From: Streptomyces solicavernae
Lineage (GTDB): Bacteria; Actinomycetota; Actinomycetes; Streptomycetales; Streptomycetaceae
Reading direction: 5' to 3'
Assembly (NCBI RefSeq): GCF_029968095.1
Contig: NZ_JASCIR010000002.1
Location: 310,001-374,000 of the forward strand
Length of the DNA: 64,000 nt
Within the stretch, counting starts at the first letter, position 1. Each line of letters starts with the position of its first letter. This document shows positions 34,689 through 44,696 of this stretch, piece after piece. The notes beneath the pieces were generated by a model. It was not told the origin of the DNA and ran no database searches. It saw only the letters and a list, made by a program, of their open reading frames with translations. A program made the translations under genes and the position numbers.

Positions 34689-35921
34689 TCAGATCACTCC
34701 GTTCGACTTGAGCAGGCGCAGCTCCTCGTCCCCGAGGCCGAGCTCGCCGACGTACACCGCCTCGTTGTGCTCGCCGAGCAGGGGTGAACTGACCACGTCC
34801 ACCAGGGAGTCGGAGAGCTTCAACGGCGAGCCGACGGTGGTGAACTCGCCGCGCTCGGGGTGCTGGACCTTCACGACCATCTCGTTGGCGGCGAGCGAGG
34901 CGTCCTCGACGATCTCCTTCGTCGACAGGATCGGGCCGCACGGGATGTTGTGGGAGTTGAGCTGCTCCAGGACCTCCCACTTCGGCAGGGTCGAGGACCA
35001 CTCCTCGATCAGCTGGAACATCTTGTTCAGCTTCGGCAGCCGGGCCTCGGGCGTGTTCCACTCGGGGTCGTCGGCCAGTTCGGGCCGGCCGATCAGGTTG
35101 GCGATCGGCTGCCAGCCGACCGGCTGCACGATGACGTACACGTAGTCGTTCGGGCCGCCCGGCGCGCACTTGACCGCCCAGCCGGGCTGACCGCCGCCGG
35201 ACGCGTTCCCGGACCGGGGAACTTCCGTGCCGAAGTCGTCGTTGGGATATTCAGCGAGCGGGCCATGGGCCAGGCGCTGCTGATCGCGCAACTTCACCCG
35301 GCAGAGGTTGAGCACGGCATGCTGCATGGCCACGTTGACCCGCTGCCCGCGCCCGGTGCTTTCCCGCTGCAGGAGCGCCGCGAGAATTCCGGCGACGGCA
35401 TGAATGCCGGTTCCCGAGTCGCCGATCTGGGCCCCCGTCGCCAGCGGGGGGCCGTCCTCGAAGCCCGTGGTCGACATCGACCCGCCCATCGCCTGCGCCA
35501 CGACCTCGTAGGCCTTGAAGTTGGTGTAAGGACCGTCACCGAAACCCTTGATGGAGGCATAGACGATTCGCGGATTGATCTCCTGGATGCGATCCCAGGT
35601 GAACCCCATGCGGTCCACGGCCCCGGGGCCGAAGTTCTCGACCATGACGTCCGAGCGCCGGATCAGCTCGGTGAGGATCTCCTTGCCGCGCTCGGTCTTG
35701 GTGTTGAGGGTGATGCTCCGCTTGTTGCAGTTGAGCATCGTGAAGTAGAGGGAGTCGACGTCCGGCAGATCGCGCAGCTGCTTGCGCGTGATGTCGCCGT
35801 TCGGCGCCTCCAGCTTCACCACGTCCGCGCCCAGCCAGGCGAGCAGCTGGGTGGCGGAAGGGCCCGACTGGACGTGGGTCATGTCGAGGACGCGCACGCC
35901 CTCAAGAGCCTTGGTCGTCAT
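34689..35921 (-). CDS. frc: CoA-transferase family III, formyl-CoA transferase-like (Frc)
   Basis: A 410-aa type III CoA-transferase. The catalytic Asp is D168 in [11 protein letters not shown], matching Asp169 of Oxalobacter Frc, and a glycine loop [11 protein letters not shown] is present. Frc moves CoA from formyl-CoA, or in relatives from succinyl-CoA, to oxalate. It is 14 nt after the oxc-like gene, so the two are cotranscribed. The neighbouring succinyl-CoA synthetase genes favour succinyl-CoA as the starting donor (inference). Cytoplasmic. Confidence 0.85.
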   Translation of the reverse strand: MTTKALEGVRVLDMTHVQSGPSATQLLAWLGADVVKLEAPNGDITRKQLRDLPDVDSLYFTMLNCNKRSITLNTKTERGKEILTELIRRSDVMVENFGPGAVDRMGFTWDRIQEINPRIVYASIKGFGDGPYTNFKAYEVVAQAMGGSMSTTGFEDGPPLATGAQIGDSGTGIHAVAGILAALLQRESTGRGQRVNVAMQHAVLNLCRVKLRDQQRLAHGPLAEYPNDDFGTEVPRSGNASGGGQPGWAVKCAPGGPNDYVYVIVQPVGWQPIANLIGRPELADDPEWNTPEARLPKLNKMFQLIEEWSSTLPKWEVLEQLNSHNIPCGPILSTKEIVEDASLAANEMVVKVQHPERGEFTTVGSPLKLSDSLVDVVSSPLLGEHNEAVYVGELGLGDEELRLLKSNGVI

Positions 35922-35935
35922 GACGATTCAGCTCC

Positions 35936-37621
35936 TCACTTGTACATGGTCTGGTTCATGGTTCCGGGGGCGTACGCGTCCGGGTCCACCCAGACGTTGA
36001 TGAGCGAGGGCTTGCCCGACTCACGGGCCCGTCGCAGCGCGGGGCCGATGTCGGCGGGGTCGCGGACCTCCTCGCCGTAACCGCCGAGCATCTGGGCGAA
36101 CTTGTCGTAGTGGACGTCGCCGAGGGTGTTGCCGACACGCTCGCGCTCGTCGCCGTACTTGGCCTTCTGGCCGTAACGGATCTGGTTCATGGAGGAGTTG
36201 TTGCCGACGATGCCGATGAAGGGGAGCTCGTAGCGGACGAGAGTCTCGAAGTCCCAGCCGGTCAGGGAGAACGCGCCGTCACCGAAGAGCGCGACTACCT
36301 CCTTGTCGGGGCGGGCCTGCTTCGCGGCGAGCACGAACGGAATCCCGACGCCGAGCGTGCCGAGCGGACCCGGGTCCATCCAGTGACCCGGTGACTTGGG
36401 CTGTACGACCTGGCCGGAGAAGGTGACGATGTCGCCGCCGTCGCCGATGTAGATCGAGTCCTCGGTGAGGAAGTCGTTGATCTCGCTGACCAGACGGTAG
36501 GGGTGGATGGGGGAGGAGTCCGAGCGCAGGTTCGGCAGCCGCTTCTCGATGGCGGTCTGCTCGGCGGCGCGCAGTTCGTCCAGCCACTCCTTGCGCTTGG
36601 ACCCACTGCCGTTGAGCCGGCCGGACGCAGCCTCGGTGACGGCCTTCAGGATCAGGCCCGCGTCGCCGACGATGCCGAGGTCGACGTCCCGGTTCTTGCC
36701 GACGGTGCGGTAGTCCAGGTCGATCTGGACGACGGTCGCGTCCGGCGAGAGCCGCTTGCCGTAGCCCATCCGGAAGTCGAAGGGAGTGCCGACGATCACG
36801 ATGACATCGGCGTTGGAGAAGGCGTACCTGCGGGAGAGCTGGAAGTGGTGCGGGTCGCCGGGAGGGAGGGTGCCGCGCCCGGCACCGTTCATATAGGCGG
36901 GCACGTTGAGGGTGCGGACGAGTTCGGTGGCCGCCTCGGTGCCGCGGGTCGTCCAGACCTGGGAGCCGAGCAGGATCGCGGGTTTCTCGGCGTGCACGAG
37001 GAGGTCGGCGAGCTTCTCGATGGCCTCGGGGTCACCGGCGGAGCGGGTGGAGGCACGGTAGTGCCCGGCCTGGGGCACGCGCGCCGTGTCCACCGGCACC
37101 TTGGCGTCGAGGACGTCGCGCGGTATCTCCAGGAAGGAGGGCCCGGGGGCGCCGTGGTAGCACTCGCGGAACGCCATGGACACCATGTCCGCGGCGCGCG
37201 CCGTGTCCGGCACGGTCGAGGCGAACTTGGTGATGGGCGTCATCATGTCGACGTGCGGGAGGTCCTGAAGGGAGCCCATCTTGTGCTGGGTGTGGGCCCC
37301 TTGGCCGCCGATGAGGAGCATCGGTGACTCGGCGCGGAACGCGTTGGCGACACCGGTCACCGCGTCAGTGGTGCCCGGGCCCGCGGTGACGACGGCGCAG
37401 CCGGGCTTGCCGGTGATGCGGGCGTAGCCGTCGGCGGCGTGGGCGGCGACCTGTTCATGGCGTACGTCGACGACTTCGATGCCTTCGTCGACGCAGCCGT
37501 CGTAGATGTCGATGATGTGGCCGCCGCACAGGGTGTAGATGACCTCCACGCCCTCCGCTTTGAGTGCCTTGGCGACCAGGTGCCCACCGGAAATGAGGTT
37601 CTGGCTGTTCTCGTCGGGCAT
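35936..37621 (-). CDS. TPP-dependent enzyme, probable oxalyl-CoA decarboxylase (alternative: 2-hydroxyacyl-CoA lyase type)
   Basis: A 561-aa thiamine diphosphate enzyme. The cofactor-activating Glu is E56 in [17 protein letters not shown], the same position as in Oxalobacter OXC. The TPP/Mg motif is [20 protein letters not shown] central domain holds AILLGSQVW. Context with Frc and an OFA transporter points to decarboxylation of oxalyl-CoA to formyl-CoA. The stretch after the TPP motif reads [18 protein letters not shown] and not the NNGGIY of characterised OXC, so function remains an inference. It is the first gene of the minus arm, with the shared operator element about 130 bp upstream. Confidence 0.75.
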   Translation of the reverse strand: MPDENSQNLISGGHLVAKALKAEGVEVIYTLCGGHIIDIYDGCVDEGIEVVDVRHEQVAAHAADGYARITGKPGCAVVTAGPGTTDAVTGVANAFRAESPMLLIGGQGAHTQHKMGSLQDLPHVDMMTPITKFASTVPDTARAADMVSMAFRECYHGAPGPSFLEIPRDVLDAKVPVDTARVPQAGHYRASTRSAGDPEAIEKLADLLVHAEKPAILLGSQVWTTRGTEAATELVRTLNVPAYMNGAGRGTLPPGDPHHFQLSRRYAFSNADVIVIVGTPFDFRMGYGKRLSPDATVVQIDLDYRTVGKNRDVDLGIVGDAGLILKAVTEAASGRLNGSGSKRKEWLDELRAAEQTAIEKRLPNLRSDSSPIHPYRLVSEINDFLTEDSIYIGDGGDIVTFSGQVVQPKSPGHWMDPGPLGTLGVGIPFVLAAKQARPDKEVVALFGDGAFSLTGWDFETLVRYELPFIGIVGNNSSMNQIRYGQKAKYGDERERVGNTLGDVHYDKFAQMLGGYGEEVRDPADIGPALRRARESGKPSLINVWVDPDAYAPGTMNQTMYK

Positions 37622-37751
37622 GGCGAAGTCCTGTCCCTTCGTAGGGGAGTTGGCGTCCTCACACGCAGCTCACGGACGGGCCGTGGACTGCTGTCACGCA
37701 CGTGTCAGACACGCTTCATGCACTGCGTCCACCGCGGTTTGGAGCAGATTG

Positions 37752-37782
37752 CATACAGTCGACGAATACTGTATGAAACTTG
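37752..37782. promoter_or_regulatory. Candidate operator C in the divergent oxc / sucC promoter
   Basis: CATACAGT (37752-37759) and ACTGTATG (37768-37775) form a perfect 8-bp inverted repeat with an 8-nt spacer. The block GTCGACGAA plus TACTGTATGAAACTTG (37758-37782) matches the upstream element of the formate dehydrogenase operon (9 of 9 and 13 of 16 positions). It lies between two divergent arms and could control both. Confidence 0.65.
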
Positions 37783-37844
37783 TTATCCCGCATCCGGTCA
37801 GTGGTGTCCAGGGGGCGTGCGGCACTTTTGAGTCAGGAGCCGAA

Positions 37845-38969
37845 ATGGACCTGTTCGAGTACCAGGCAAGGGAACTCTTCGAGGAATACGGTGTGTCGGT
37901 GCCGACGGCCGAGGTCGCCGGCACGGCCAAGGAGGCCCGCCGCATCGCGGACCGCCTCGGCGGCCGCGCCGTCGTCAAGGCCCAGGTGAAGACCGGCGGC
38001 CGCGGCAAGGCGGGCGGGGTCAAGCTCGCCGCCGACCCGGCCGCCGCAGAGCTGACGGCCCGCCAGATCCTCGGCATGGACATCAAGGGGCACACCGCGC
38101 ACCAGGTGATGCTCGCCCAGCCAGTCGAGATCGAGACCGAGTTCTACGTCTCCTACGTCCTCGACCGCGCCGCCGGGCACTTCCTCGCGATCGCCTCCGC
38201 CGAGGGCGGCATGGAGATCGAGGAAGTCGCCGCGAACCGCCCCGAAGCCGTCGCCCGCATCCCGGTCGACCCCGCGCACGGCGTCACCGCCGACAAGGCC
38301 GCCGAGATCGCCCGCGCCGCACACCTCCCGCCCGAAGCGGCCGACGTCCTCGTCAAGCTGTGGACCGTACTCACCGAGGAGGACGCCGTACTCGTCGAGG
38401 TCAACCCGCTCGTCCGAACCCGCGACGGCCGGCTCCTCGCCCTCGACGGAAAGGTCGCCCTCGACGACAACGCCCGCTTCCGCCAAACCCGTTGGGGCGG
38501 AGCCGAGACCGCCCACGACGACCCGCTGGAGGCGCGGGCCGCCGCCAAGGGCCTCAACTACGTCAAGCTCGACGGCCAGGTCGGCGTCGTCGGCAACGGC
38601 GCCGGACTCGTCATGTCCACCCTCGACGTGGTGGCCGGCTGCGGCGCCCGCCCCGCCAACTTCCTCGACATCGGCGGCGGCGCCTCCGCCCGGGTCATGG
38701 CCGACGGGCTCTCCGTCATCCTCTCCGACCCGGACGTCAGGTCCGTCTTCGTCAACGTCTTCGGCGGCATCACCGCCTGCGACGCCGTGGCCGACGGCAT
38801 CGTGCAGGCCCTCGACGAGATCCGCCTCACCAAGCCCCTCGTCGTACGCCTCGACGGCAACAGCGCCGCCCAGGGCCGCGCCATCCTCAACGGCCACCGA
38901 CATCCGCTCGTCGAACAGGTCACCACCATGGACGGCGCCGCCCGGCGCGCCGCGCAACTCGCCAAGTAG
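37845..38969 (+). CDS. sucC: Succinyl-CoA synthetase beta subunit (ADP-forming), accessory copy
   Basis: A 374-aa beta subunit. The N-terminal ATP-grasp domain carries [36 protein letters not shown] and [18 protein letters not shown]; the C-terminal CoA-ligase domain has [17 protein letters not shown] and NIFGG-like [11 protein letters not shown]. It makes succinyl-CoA from succinate, CoA and ATP. The ATG at 37845 follows AGGAG. Streptomyces usually has another sucCD pair elsewhere. A copy divergent from frc and oxc suggests it recharges succinyl-CoA for the CoA-transferase (inference). Confidence 0.92.
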   Translation: MDLFEYQARELFEEYGVSVPTAEVAGTAKEARRIADRLGGRAVVKAQVKTGGRGKAGGVKLAADPAAAELTARQILGMDIKGHTAHQVMLAQPVEIETEFYVSYVLDRAAGHFLAIASAEGGMEIEEVAANRPEAVARIPVDPAHGVTADKAAEIARAAHLPPEAADVLVKLWTVLTEEDAVLVEVNPLVRTRDGRLLALDGKVALDDNARFRQTRWGGAETAHDDPLEARAAAKGLNYVKLDGQVGVVGNGAGLVMSTLDVVAGCGARPANFLDIGGGASARVMADGLSVILSDPDVRSVFVNVFGGITACDAVADGIVQALDEIRLTKPLVVRLDGNSAAQGRAILNGHRHPLVEQVTTMDGAARRAAQLAK

Positions 38970-38994
38970 CGCCCGCAGCAGAGGAGTTCACACC

Positions 38995-39882
38995 ATGGCG
39001 ATCTACCTCACCAAGGAGAGCAAGGTCCTCGTCCAGGGCATGACCGGCGCCGAGGGCATGAAGCACACCCGCCGCATGCTCGCCGCGGGCACGAACGTCG
39101 TCGGCGGCGTCAACCCCCGCAAGGCCGGCCGCACCGTCGAATTCGACGACCGCGCCGGTGGCATCGATGTATTCGGCACCGTGCGCGAGGGCATCGAGGC
39201 CACCGGCGCGGACGTCACCGTCGTCTTCGTCCCGCCCGCGTTCTGCAAGGCCGCCGTCACCGAGGCCGCCGACGCGGGCATCGGCCTCGCCGTCGTCATC
39301 ACCGAGGGCATCCCCGTCCACGACACAGTCGCCTTCCAGTCGTACGCGCAACAGCGCGGCACCCGCGTCATCGGCCCCAACTGCCCCGGCCTGATCACCC
39401 CGGGCCAGGCCAACGCGGGCATCATCCCCGCCGACATCACCAAGCCCGGCCGCATCGGCCTGGTCTCCAAGTCGGGCACGCTCACGTACCAACTCATGTA
39501 CGAGCTGCGCGACATCGGCTTCTCCACCTGCGTCGGCATCGGCGGCGACCCCGTCATCGGCACCACCCACATCGACTGCCTGCAGGCCTTCGAGGACGAC
39601 CCGGAGACCGAACTCGTCGTCCTCATCGGCGAGATCGGCGGCGACGCGGAGGAGCGGGCGGCGGCGTACATCCGCGAACACATCAGCAAACCCGTCGTCG
39701 GTTACGTCGCCGGGTTCACCGCGCCCGAGGGCAAGACCATGGGGCACGCCGGAGCGATCGTCTCCGGTTCGACCGGAACGGCCCGCGCCAAACAGCAAGC
39801 ACTCGAAGCGGCGGGCGTACGCGTGGGCGCGACCCCCACCGAGACCGCCCGACTCGTCCTCGAACACCTCGCCTCCTCCTGA
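38995..39882 (+). CDS. sucD: Succinyl-CoA synthetase alpha subunit, accessory copy
   Basis: A 295-aa alpha subunit. It has a CoA-binding Rossmann domain ([20 protein letters not shown]), [17 protein letters not shown], and the phosphohistidine site [15 protein letters not shown]. It follows sucC by 25 nt with its own GAGGAG site. It forms the alpha-beta enzyme with the preceding gene. Confidence 0.93.
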   Translation: MAIYLTKESKVLVQGMTGAEGMKHTRRMLAAGTNVVGGVNPRKAGRTVEFDDRAGGIDVFGTVREGIEATGADVTVVFVPPAFCKAAVTEAADAGIGLAVVITEGIPVHDTVAFQSYAQQRGTRVIGPNCPGLITPGQANAGIIPADITKPGRIGLVSKSGTLTYQLMYELRDIGFSTCVGIGGDPVIGTTHIDCLQAFEDDPETELVVLIGEIGGDAEERAAAYIREHISKPVVGYVAGFTAPEGKTMGHAGAIVSGSTGTARAKQQALEAAGVRVGATPTETARLVLEHLASS

Positions 39883-39940
39883 TCCCTGGGGAACCGCACA
39901 CCTCCCGCCCCCGACTGTGCACCGAGAGCGGAGAACACCG

Positions 39941-41497
39941 ATGGCCCCTGCCACCCCCGAACCCACCCTCGCCCTCAAACCCGGAACGGCCTGGACCGAC
40001 GCCTGGCAGCGCTGCCGGACCGTCGCCCCCGAGGCGTTCCTCGACGACCGCGTCCTCAACCTCCGGGCCGCGACCTGGCAACCCGGCGGCCGCACCCTGC
40101 CCGCCACCAGCCCCGTCGACGGCACCCCCATCGCCGGACCGCCCCGCCTCGACGCCGGCACCGCCCGCCAGGCCGTACGCGCGGCGCTCGACCAGCACCG
40201 CGCGTGGCGGCACGTCCCGCTCCCCGAACGCCGGGCCCGCATCGCCGCCACCCTCGACGCCCTCACCGAACACCGCGAACTCCTCGCCCTCCTCCTCGTC
40301 TGGGAGATCGGCAAGCCCTGGCGCCTCGCGCAGGCGGACGTGGACCGGGCGATCGACGGAGTGCGCTGGTACGTCGACGGCATCGAGCCCATGCTGGCCG
40401 GCCGCGCCCCACTCGACGGACCGGTCTCCAACATCGCCAGCTGGAACTACCCGATGTCGGTCCTCGTCCACGCGATGCTCGTCCAGGCCCTCGCCGGCAA
40501 CGCCGTGATCGCCAAGACCCCCACCGACGGCGGCCTCGCCTGCCTCACTCTGGCCTGCGCGCTCGCCGCCCGCGAAGGCGTGCCGATCACCCTCGTCAGC
40601 GGCAGCGGCGGCGAACTCTCCGAGGCCCTCGTGCGCGCGCCCGAGATCGGTTGCGTCTCGTTCGTCGGCGGCCGCGACACCGGTGCCGCGGTCGCCACCG
40701 CCGTCGCGGACCTCGGCAAGCGCCACATCCTCGAACAGGAGGGCCTCAACACCTGGGGCATCTGGAACTACTCGAACTGGGAGGCCCTGACCGCCCTCAT
40801 CCCCAAACTCTTCGACTACGGCAAGCAGCGCTGCACTGCCTACCCGCGCTTCGTCGTGCAGCGCTCCCTCTTCGACCGGTTCCTCGACGCGTACCTCCCG
40901 GCCGTGCGCTCCATCCGCATCGGACACCCGCTCGCCGTCGCCGACCCGGCGGACCCGCCGCCGAGCCTCGATTTCGGCCCGCTCATCAACGCGGCCAAGG
41001 CGAAGGAGCTCACCGACCAGGTCACCGAGGCCGTCGACCGCGGAGCCGTTCCCGTGCACCGCGGCACCCTGTCCGACGGCCGCTTCCTGCCCGGCCAGGA
41101 CACATCCGCGTACGTCCCACCGGTCACGCTCCTCGGGCCGCCCCCGTCGTCCCCGCTGCACCACGCGGAACCCTTCGGTCCGGTCGACACGATCGTCCTG
41201 GTCGACACCGAGGCGGAACTCCTCGCGGCGATGAACGCGTCCAACGGCGCCCTGGTCGCCACGCTCTCCACGGACGACCGGGCCACGTACGAGCGGCTGG
41301 CCCCGCAGATCCGCGCGTTCAAGGCCGGCCACGACAGGCCCCGCTCGCGCGGCGACCGCGAGGAGCTCTTCGGCGGCTTCGGCGCGTCCTGGCGGGGCGC
41401 CTTCGTCGGCGGCGAACTCCTCGTCCGCGCGGTCACCCGCGGCGACGAGCGCGAACGGCTCCCGGGCAACTTCCCCGAGTACCACCTGATGCCGTGA
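39941..41497 (+). CDS. Aldehyde dehydrogenase family protein linked to the oxalate locus
   Basis: A 518-aa ALDH. The catalytic Cys is C298 (YGKQRCTAYPR) and the general base Glu is E265 (HILEQEGLNTWG). The cofactor region has SNIASWNYPMSVL and NAVIAKTP. These replace the more common PWNFP and LELGGKN/GQxC forms, so it is a divergent subgroup. It is the third gene of the sucCD arm, 58 nt downstream. It may oxidise an aldehyde such as glyoxylate to feed oxalate or CoA-ester metabolism; the substrate is not shown by sequence. Confidence 0.8.
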   Translation: MAPATPEPTLALKPGTAWTDAWQRCRTVAPEAFLDDRVLNLRAATWQPGGRTLPATSPVDGTPIAGPPRLDAGTARQAVRAALDQHRAWRHVPLPERRARIAATLDALTEHRELLALLLVWEIGKPWRLAQADVDRAIDGVRWYVDGIEPMLAGRAPLDGPVSNIASWNYPMSVLVHAMLVQALAGNAVIAKTPTDGGLACLTLACALAAREGVPITLVSGSGGELSEALVRAPEIGCVSFVGGRDTGAAVATAVADLGKRHILEQEGLNTWGIWNYSNWEALTALIPKLFDYGKQRCTAYPRFVVQRSLFDRFLDAYLPAVRSIRIGHPLAVADPADPPPSLDFGPLINAAKAKELTDQVTEAVDRGAVPVHRGTLSDGRFLPGQDTSAYVPPVTLLGPPPSSPLHHAEPFGPVDTIVLVDTEAELLAAMNASNGALVATLSTDDRATYERLAPQIRAFKAGHDRPRSRGDREELFGGFGASWRGAFVGGELLVRAVTRGDERERLPGNFPEYHLMP

Positions 41498-41507
41498 CGC
41501 CCACGAA

Positions 41508-41568
41508 TGTGCCGGTGACGACGCCTATGACTGTCCCGTGACGACGCCTACGACCGTGCCGTGACGCA
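41508..41568 (+). repeat. Imperfect 24-bp tandem repeat after the aldehyde dehydrogenase gene
   Basis: About two and a half copies of CGTGACGACGCCTAYGACYGT lie directly downstream of the stop. The rest of the 310-bp gap before the tRNA gene holds a terminator hairpin and no convincing ORF. Confidence 0.7.
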
Positions 41569-41574
41569 CACCAC

Positions 41575-41612
41575 TCGCGAGCCGGCCCCGCCCCACGTGG
41601 GCCGGCTCGCGA
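41575..41612 (+). terminator. Terminator hairpin of the sucCD-ALDH operon
   Basis: TCGCGAGCCGGCC (41575-41587) and GGCCGGCTCGCGA (41600-41612) form a perfect 13-bp stem with a 12-nt loop, 78 nt after the aldehyde dehydrogenase stop. Confidence 0.75.
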
Positions 41613-41806
41613 CGCCGATATCAACAGCGGGTGTCCGTCCGGCCACACGCAGTGCACACCGCGCCCGACCTGCGCAGATCCGCCGCCCTCGCCGGCGGGG
41701 GCAGGCTCGCAGGTGGAGGGATACGCAGGTGAAAGGCACTCTGAATCCTTGGTATTGTTGTCCATGTCGCCGCGGGGCAAGGCCCCCGGCAGGCGGCGCA
41801 CACCTA

Positions 41807-41891
41807 GTCCGGGTGGCGGAATGGCAGACGCGCTAGCTTGAGGTGCTAGTGCCCTTTATCGGGCGTGGGGGTTCAAGTCCCCCCTCGGACA
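41807..41891 (+). tRNA. tRNA-Leu (anticodon GAG)
   Basis: An 85-nt class II tRNA. The acceptor stem is GTCCGGG with CTCGGAC. The anticodon arm is CTAGC-TTGAGGT-GCTAG, giving anticodon GAG. A long variable arm (GTGCCCTTTATCGGGCGT) and the T arm GGGGGTTCAAGTCCCCC are present. The 3' CCA is not encoded. A strong hairpin follows 5 nt later. Confidence 0.95.
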
Positions 41892-41896
41892 CAGTT

Positions 41897-41932
41897 CAGA
41901 TCCCCGCGGTTCACAGGAACCGCGGGGATCTG
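41897..41932 (+). terminator. Hairpin terminator of tRNA-Leu
   Basis: CAGATCCCCGCGGTT and AACCGCGGGGATCTG form a perfect 15-bp stem with a 6-nt loop directly after the tRNA. Confidence 0.85.
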
Positions 41933-42146
41933 TCGTTCCCCTCGATTCACCTTCCCGGCCGTCGCGGACCTCACGCTCCGGGGGTTGGGCCCCACCGGTC
42001 ACTGCCGGCATCGCGCTGCGGTCGGCAGAGAACTGGCGGCTGCGGACTGCCGTGTCCGGGGCGGGGGTCGACCTGGAATTCAGCGCCCCCGATACAGTTC
42101 GGAGAACCGGACCAGCAGGCACCAGGAATTCACGGGGGTACGTCGC

Positions 42147-42512
42147 ATGGCACTCTTCGGTAACGCTCACACCGTCGACCCGGGCAAGGCTCAGCAGGAG
42201 TATGCGCGGTTGTTCGGGCACGGGGAACAGGTCTATGCGGCCTACGTGTTGATCCGTGACACGATCCTTTTCACCGACCGGCGGCTCGTGCTCATAGACA
42301 AGCAGGGGATCACCGGCAAGAAGGTCGAGTACCACTCGGTGCCGTACAAGAGCATCACGCGGTTCGCCGTCGAGACGGCCGGGCACTTCGATCTGGACGC
42401 GGAGCTCAAGATCTGGGTGTCGGGGGAGTCGGCGCCGATCGAGAAGACCTTCACCAAGGGCGTCAACATCTACGAAGTGCAGGCGATCCTCACGCAGTTC
42501 GTGGCGCGCTGA
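42147..42512 (+). CDS. Bacterial PH-domain protein
   Basis: A 121-aa soluble protein. The strand pattern ILFTDRRLVLIDKQGITGKKVEYHSVPYK followed by AELKIWVSGE and a C-terminal helix (IYEVQAILTQFVA) matches the bacterial PH-like domain seen in short Actinobacteria proteins. The role is unknown. It stands alone after tRNA-Leu, with the ATG at 42147 behind a GGGGG stretch. The 215 bp between the tRNA hairpin and this gene show no other feature. Confidence 0.8.
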   Translation: MALFGNAHTVDPGKAQQEYARLFGHGEQVYAAYVLIRDTILFTDRRLVLIDKQGITGKKVEYHSVPYKSITRFAVETAGHFDLDAELKIWVSGESAPIEKTFTKGVNIYEVQAILTQFVAR

Positions 42513-42516
42513 GACC

Positions 42517-42558
42517 CCGGACCCCCGGACCCCCGGACCCCCGGACCCCCGGACCCCG
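42517..42558 (+). repeat. CCCCCGGAC tandem repeat before the universal stress gene
   Basis: At least four copies of a 9-bp unit ACCCCCGG/CCCCCGGAC run through the gap between the PH-domain gene and the universal stress gene. Confidence 0.8.
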
Positions 42559-42634
42559 GGCCGCAGACCTTGGCCCTGAGCCGCGGAGACGTTCGGCCCT
42601 GCCGAGCGGGCCGATGTGTGCGCACGATGGGGGC

Positions 42635-43531
42635 ATGAACGCGCTTCCGGTCGTCACCGCCGTCGATGGGTCCGAGCACAGTGTCAAGGCCCTGGAGTGG
42701 GCGCTGGCCGCTGCTCGGGAGCGAGGGGCGGAGCTCGTCGTCACGCATGTCAGGACCGACTTCGTGAAGAACGTGCCGCTCCAGGGCGACCTGCCGGTGA
42801 TCCCGTTGCCCGAGCCGGACGAGACGCCCGTCCTCACGGAGGTGCGGCGCCTCCTCGACGGCCGGTCCGACCTGCCGCCGGTCCGCACTGTCACCCTCGA
42901 CGGTGCGCTGCCGTCCGCCGTGACCGCGCTCGGCGACGAGGCGCAGCTGCTCGTGGTCGGCTCGCGCGGCCGCGGAGGCTTCGCCAGCCTGCTGCTCGGC
43001 TCGGTGAGCCGGGCGTGCGCGGCGCGCGCCGGCTGCCCCGTCGTGGTCGTGCCGCACGCCGCGCGGGCCGAGGTCGTACGGCTGCCGGAGGGTGTGCCGC
43101 CCGTGGTCCTGGGCCTGGAACCCGAGGAGACCGGGGACGCGGCGATCGAGTTCGCCTTCGCGGAGGCCGCGCGCAAGGGGGCCCGACTTGAGGTCGTGAC
43201 CACGTACTCCGTGCCGCTGTCCACGCTCACGGTCGTGGGTCCGTACGTCACCGGCACAGACGGCGACGGACGGCCCGAGATCGAGGCGGAGCTGTACGAG
43301 GCGCAGCGGCGGCGGCTCGAAGCGTCCGTGTCGGGGCATCCGGATGCCGAGGTCACCTGTGTCGTCGCCCCGGCGGACGCGGCGGGGCGCCTCGTCGTCG
43401 CCTCGCAGACGGCCGGGCTGCTGGTAGTGGGGCGCCACCGTCGCCGGCTCTCCGCCGACTCGTTCCTCGTCGGCTCCGCCGCCAACGCGGTGCTGCTGCA
43501 TGCGCATTGTCCGGTGGCGGTCGTGCCGTAG
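42635..43531 (+). CDS. Universal stress protein, two UspA domains
   Basis: A 298-aa tandem UspA protein. The first domain ends with the ATP-binding pattern VVGSRGRGGFASLLLGSVS; the second ends with VVGRHRRRLSADSFLVGSA, where the glycine motif is partly degenerate. The start at 42635 gives VVTAVDGSEHSVKAL at the N-terminus. The 120 bp upstream contain CCCGGAC tandem repeats. Such proteins respond to stress or dormancy in actinomycetes. Confidence 0.9.
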   Translation: MNALPVVTAVDGSEHSVKALEWALAAARERGAELVVTHVRTDFVKNVPLQGDLPVIPLPEPDETPVLTEVRRLLDGRSDLPPVRTVTLDGALPSAVTALGDEAQLLVVGSRGRGGFASLLLGSVSRACAARAGCPVVVVPHAARAEVVRLPEGVPPVVLGLEPEETGDAAIEFAFAEAARKGARLEVVTTYSVPLSTLTVVGPYVTGTDGDGRPEIEAELYEAQRRRLEASVSGHPDAEVTCVVAPADAAGRLVVASQTAGLLVVGRHRRRLSADSFLVGSAANAVLLHAHCPVAVVP

Positions 43532-43854
43532 GCCGCCGGGCTGAATCGGCAGGCGCATCGGCAGCCGGATCAGGAGCAGAACCGGCAGCCGGAGCAGCAG
43601 TTCTCCACGCCCGGCGTCACGTCCTGGCCGCCGCAGCGCAGGGCCAGCGTCTACTGACGTACGGCGGCAGCTCGTCCGTGTGCAGGCGGTACGGGCTGCG
43701 GCGGCGACCGAGGCGTGTGGTCCGAGGGCAGCAGCCGGACGGGCTCGCCGAGCTGCTCGCCGCCTGCGCCCGGGTCGCGGGACGAAGACGCTGGCTTGAG
43801 TTCGACCAGGCCCGCGACTGGCTGCCGGGGCCTGTGGGGAACGGACCCGAGTGA
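43507..43854 (+). other. Unrecognised possible ORF between the universal stress and SDR genes
   Basis: A 374-bp gap separates two clear genes. One frame is open from 43507 to 43854 with G/C-rich third positions in its second half, which ends LLAACARVAGRRRWLEFDQARDW. It overlaps the end of the universal stress gene and its first half is repetitive and low-complexity. No family was recognised. It may be the 3' end of a decayed gene or simply an open frame. Confidence 0.25.
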
Positions 43855-43904
43855 GCCCCGCACGAGGAGTGTCGGCGGTCGGGGCGGAGCACTAGGGTCG
43901 GCCC

Positions 43905-44696
43905 ATGGCCCCTGCCGACCGCGCCGAGCCTCAACTCCCCACCCCAGCAAACCGGTTCGGCGGACGTGTCGCCGTCGTCACCGGGGCAGCGTCCGGCATC
44001 GGTGCCGCCAGTGCCGCGCGGCTCGCCGCCGAAGGGGCGGCCGTCGTGCTCGCCGATGTGTCCGTGGACCGGGGCGGGGACGTCGCCGCGGCCATCCGCA
44101 AGCGGGGCGGGCGGGCGGAGTTCGTGCACGCGGATGTGGCGGAGCCCGAGGCGTGGCAGCGGGTCGGCGCGGCCGCGGCGGGATTCGGGCCGGTCGGCGT
44201 GTTCGTCAGCAACGCCTTCACCGTGGACGTGAGCGGCGCCCACGAGATGCAACTGGAGTCGTGGAACCGGCAGTTGGCCGTCAACCTCACCGGGTCGTTC
44301 CTCGGCTTCAAGGCGCTGCTGCCCGAACTGCGCGCGCAGCGTGGCGCGGTCGTCCTCACGTCGTCCGTGCACGCGCACGCGGGGATTCCGGGGCACCCCG
44401 CGTATGCGGCGACCAAGGGTGCGCTGGTGTCGCTGTGCGGTCAGCTCGCCGTGGAGTACGGGCCCGAGGTGCGGGTCAATGCGGTGCTGCCCGGGCCGAT
44501 CCTCACCGGCGCGTGGGACCGGCTGTCGGAGGCCGACCGAGAGCGCAGCGCCGCCCAGACCGCCGCCGGGCGCCTCGGGACGCCCGAGGAGGTGGCGGCG
44601 GCGATCGCGTTCCTCGCCGCGGACGAGGCGTCGTATGTGACGGGGTCCAGTCTGGTGGTCGATGGGGGGTGGACGGTGCGGAAGGACTCGTCGTGA
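43905..44696 (+). CDS. Short-chain dehydrogenase/reductase (SDR) family oxidoreductase
   Basis: A 263-aa classical SDR. It has the NAD(P) motif VVTGAASGIGAASAARLA, the strand end VFVSNAFTVD (in place of NNAG), a catalytic Ser in VVLTSSVHAHAG, and YxxxK as PAYAATKGALVSL. The tail DEASYVTGSSLVVDGGW is typical. The replacement of NNAG by SNAF is unusual. Its stop codon lies inside the first copy of a TGAGACG repeat. The substrate is unknown. Confidence 0.9.
   Translation: MAPADRAEPQLPTPANRFGGRVAVVTGAASGIGAASAARLAAEGAAVVLADVSVDRGGDVAAAIRKRGGRAEFVHADVAEPEAWQRVGAAAAGFGPVGVFVSNAFTVDVSGAHEMQLESWNRQLAVNLTGSFLGFKALLPELRAQRGAVVLTSSVHAHAGIPGHPAYAATKGALVSLCGQLAVEYGPEVRVNAVLPGPILTGAWDRLSEADRERSAAQTAAGRLGTPEEVAAAIAFLAADEASYVTGSSLVVDGGWTVRKDSS

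Noticed and set aside
35936..37621. Annotation as acetolactate synthase
   Set aside because: No regulatory subunit or branched-chain amino acid gene is near. Frc, an OFA transporter and an acyl-CoA ligase are cotranscribed, so an acyl-CoA substrate is more likely.
43617..44396. Minus-strand frame opposite the SDR gene
   Set aside because: It has no domain match and the SDR on the plus strand carries all the family motifs.
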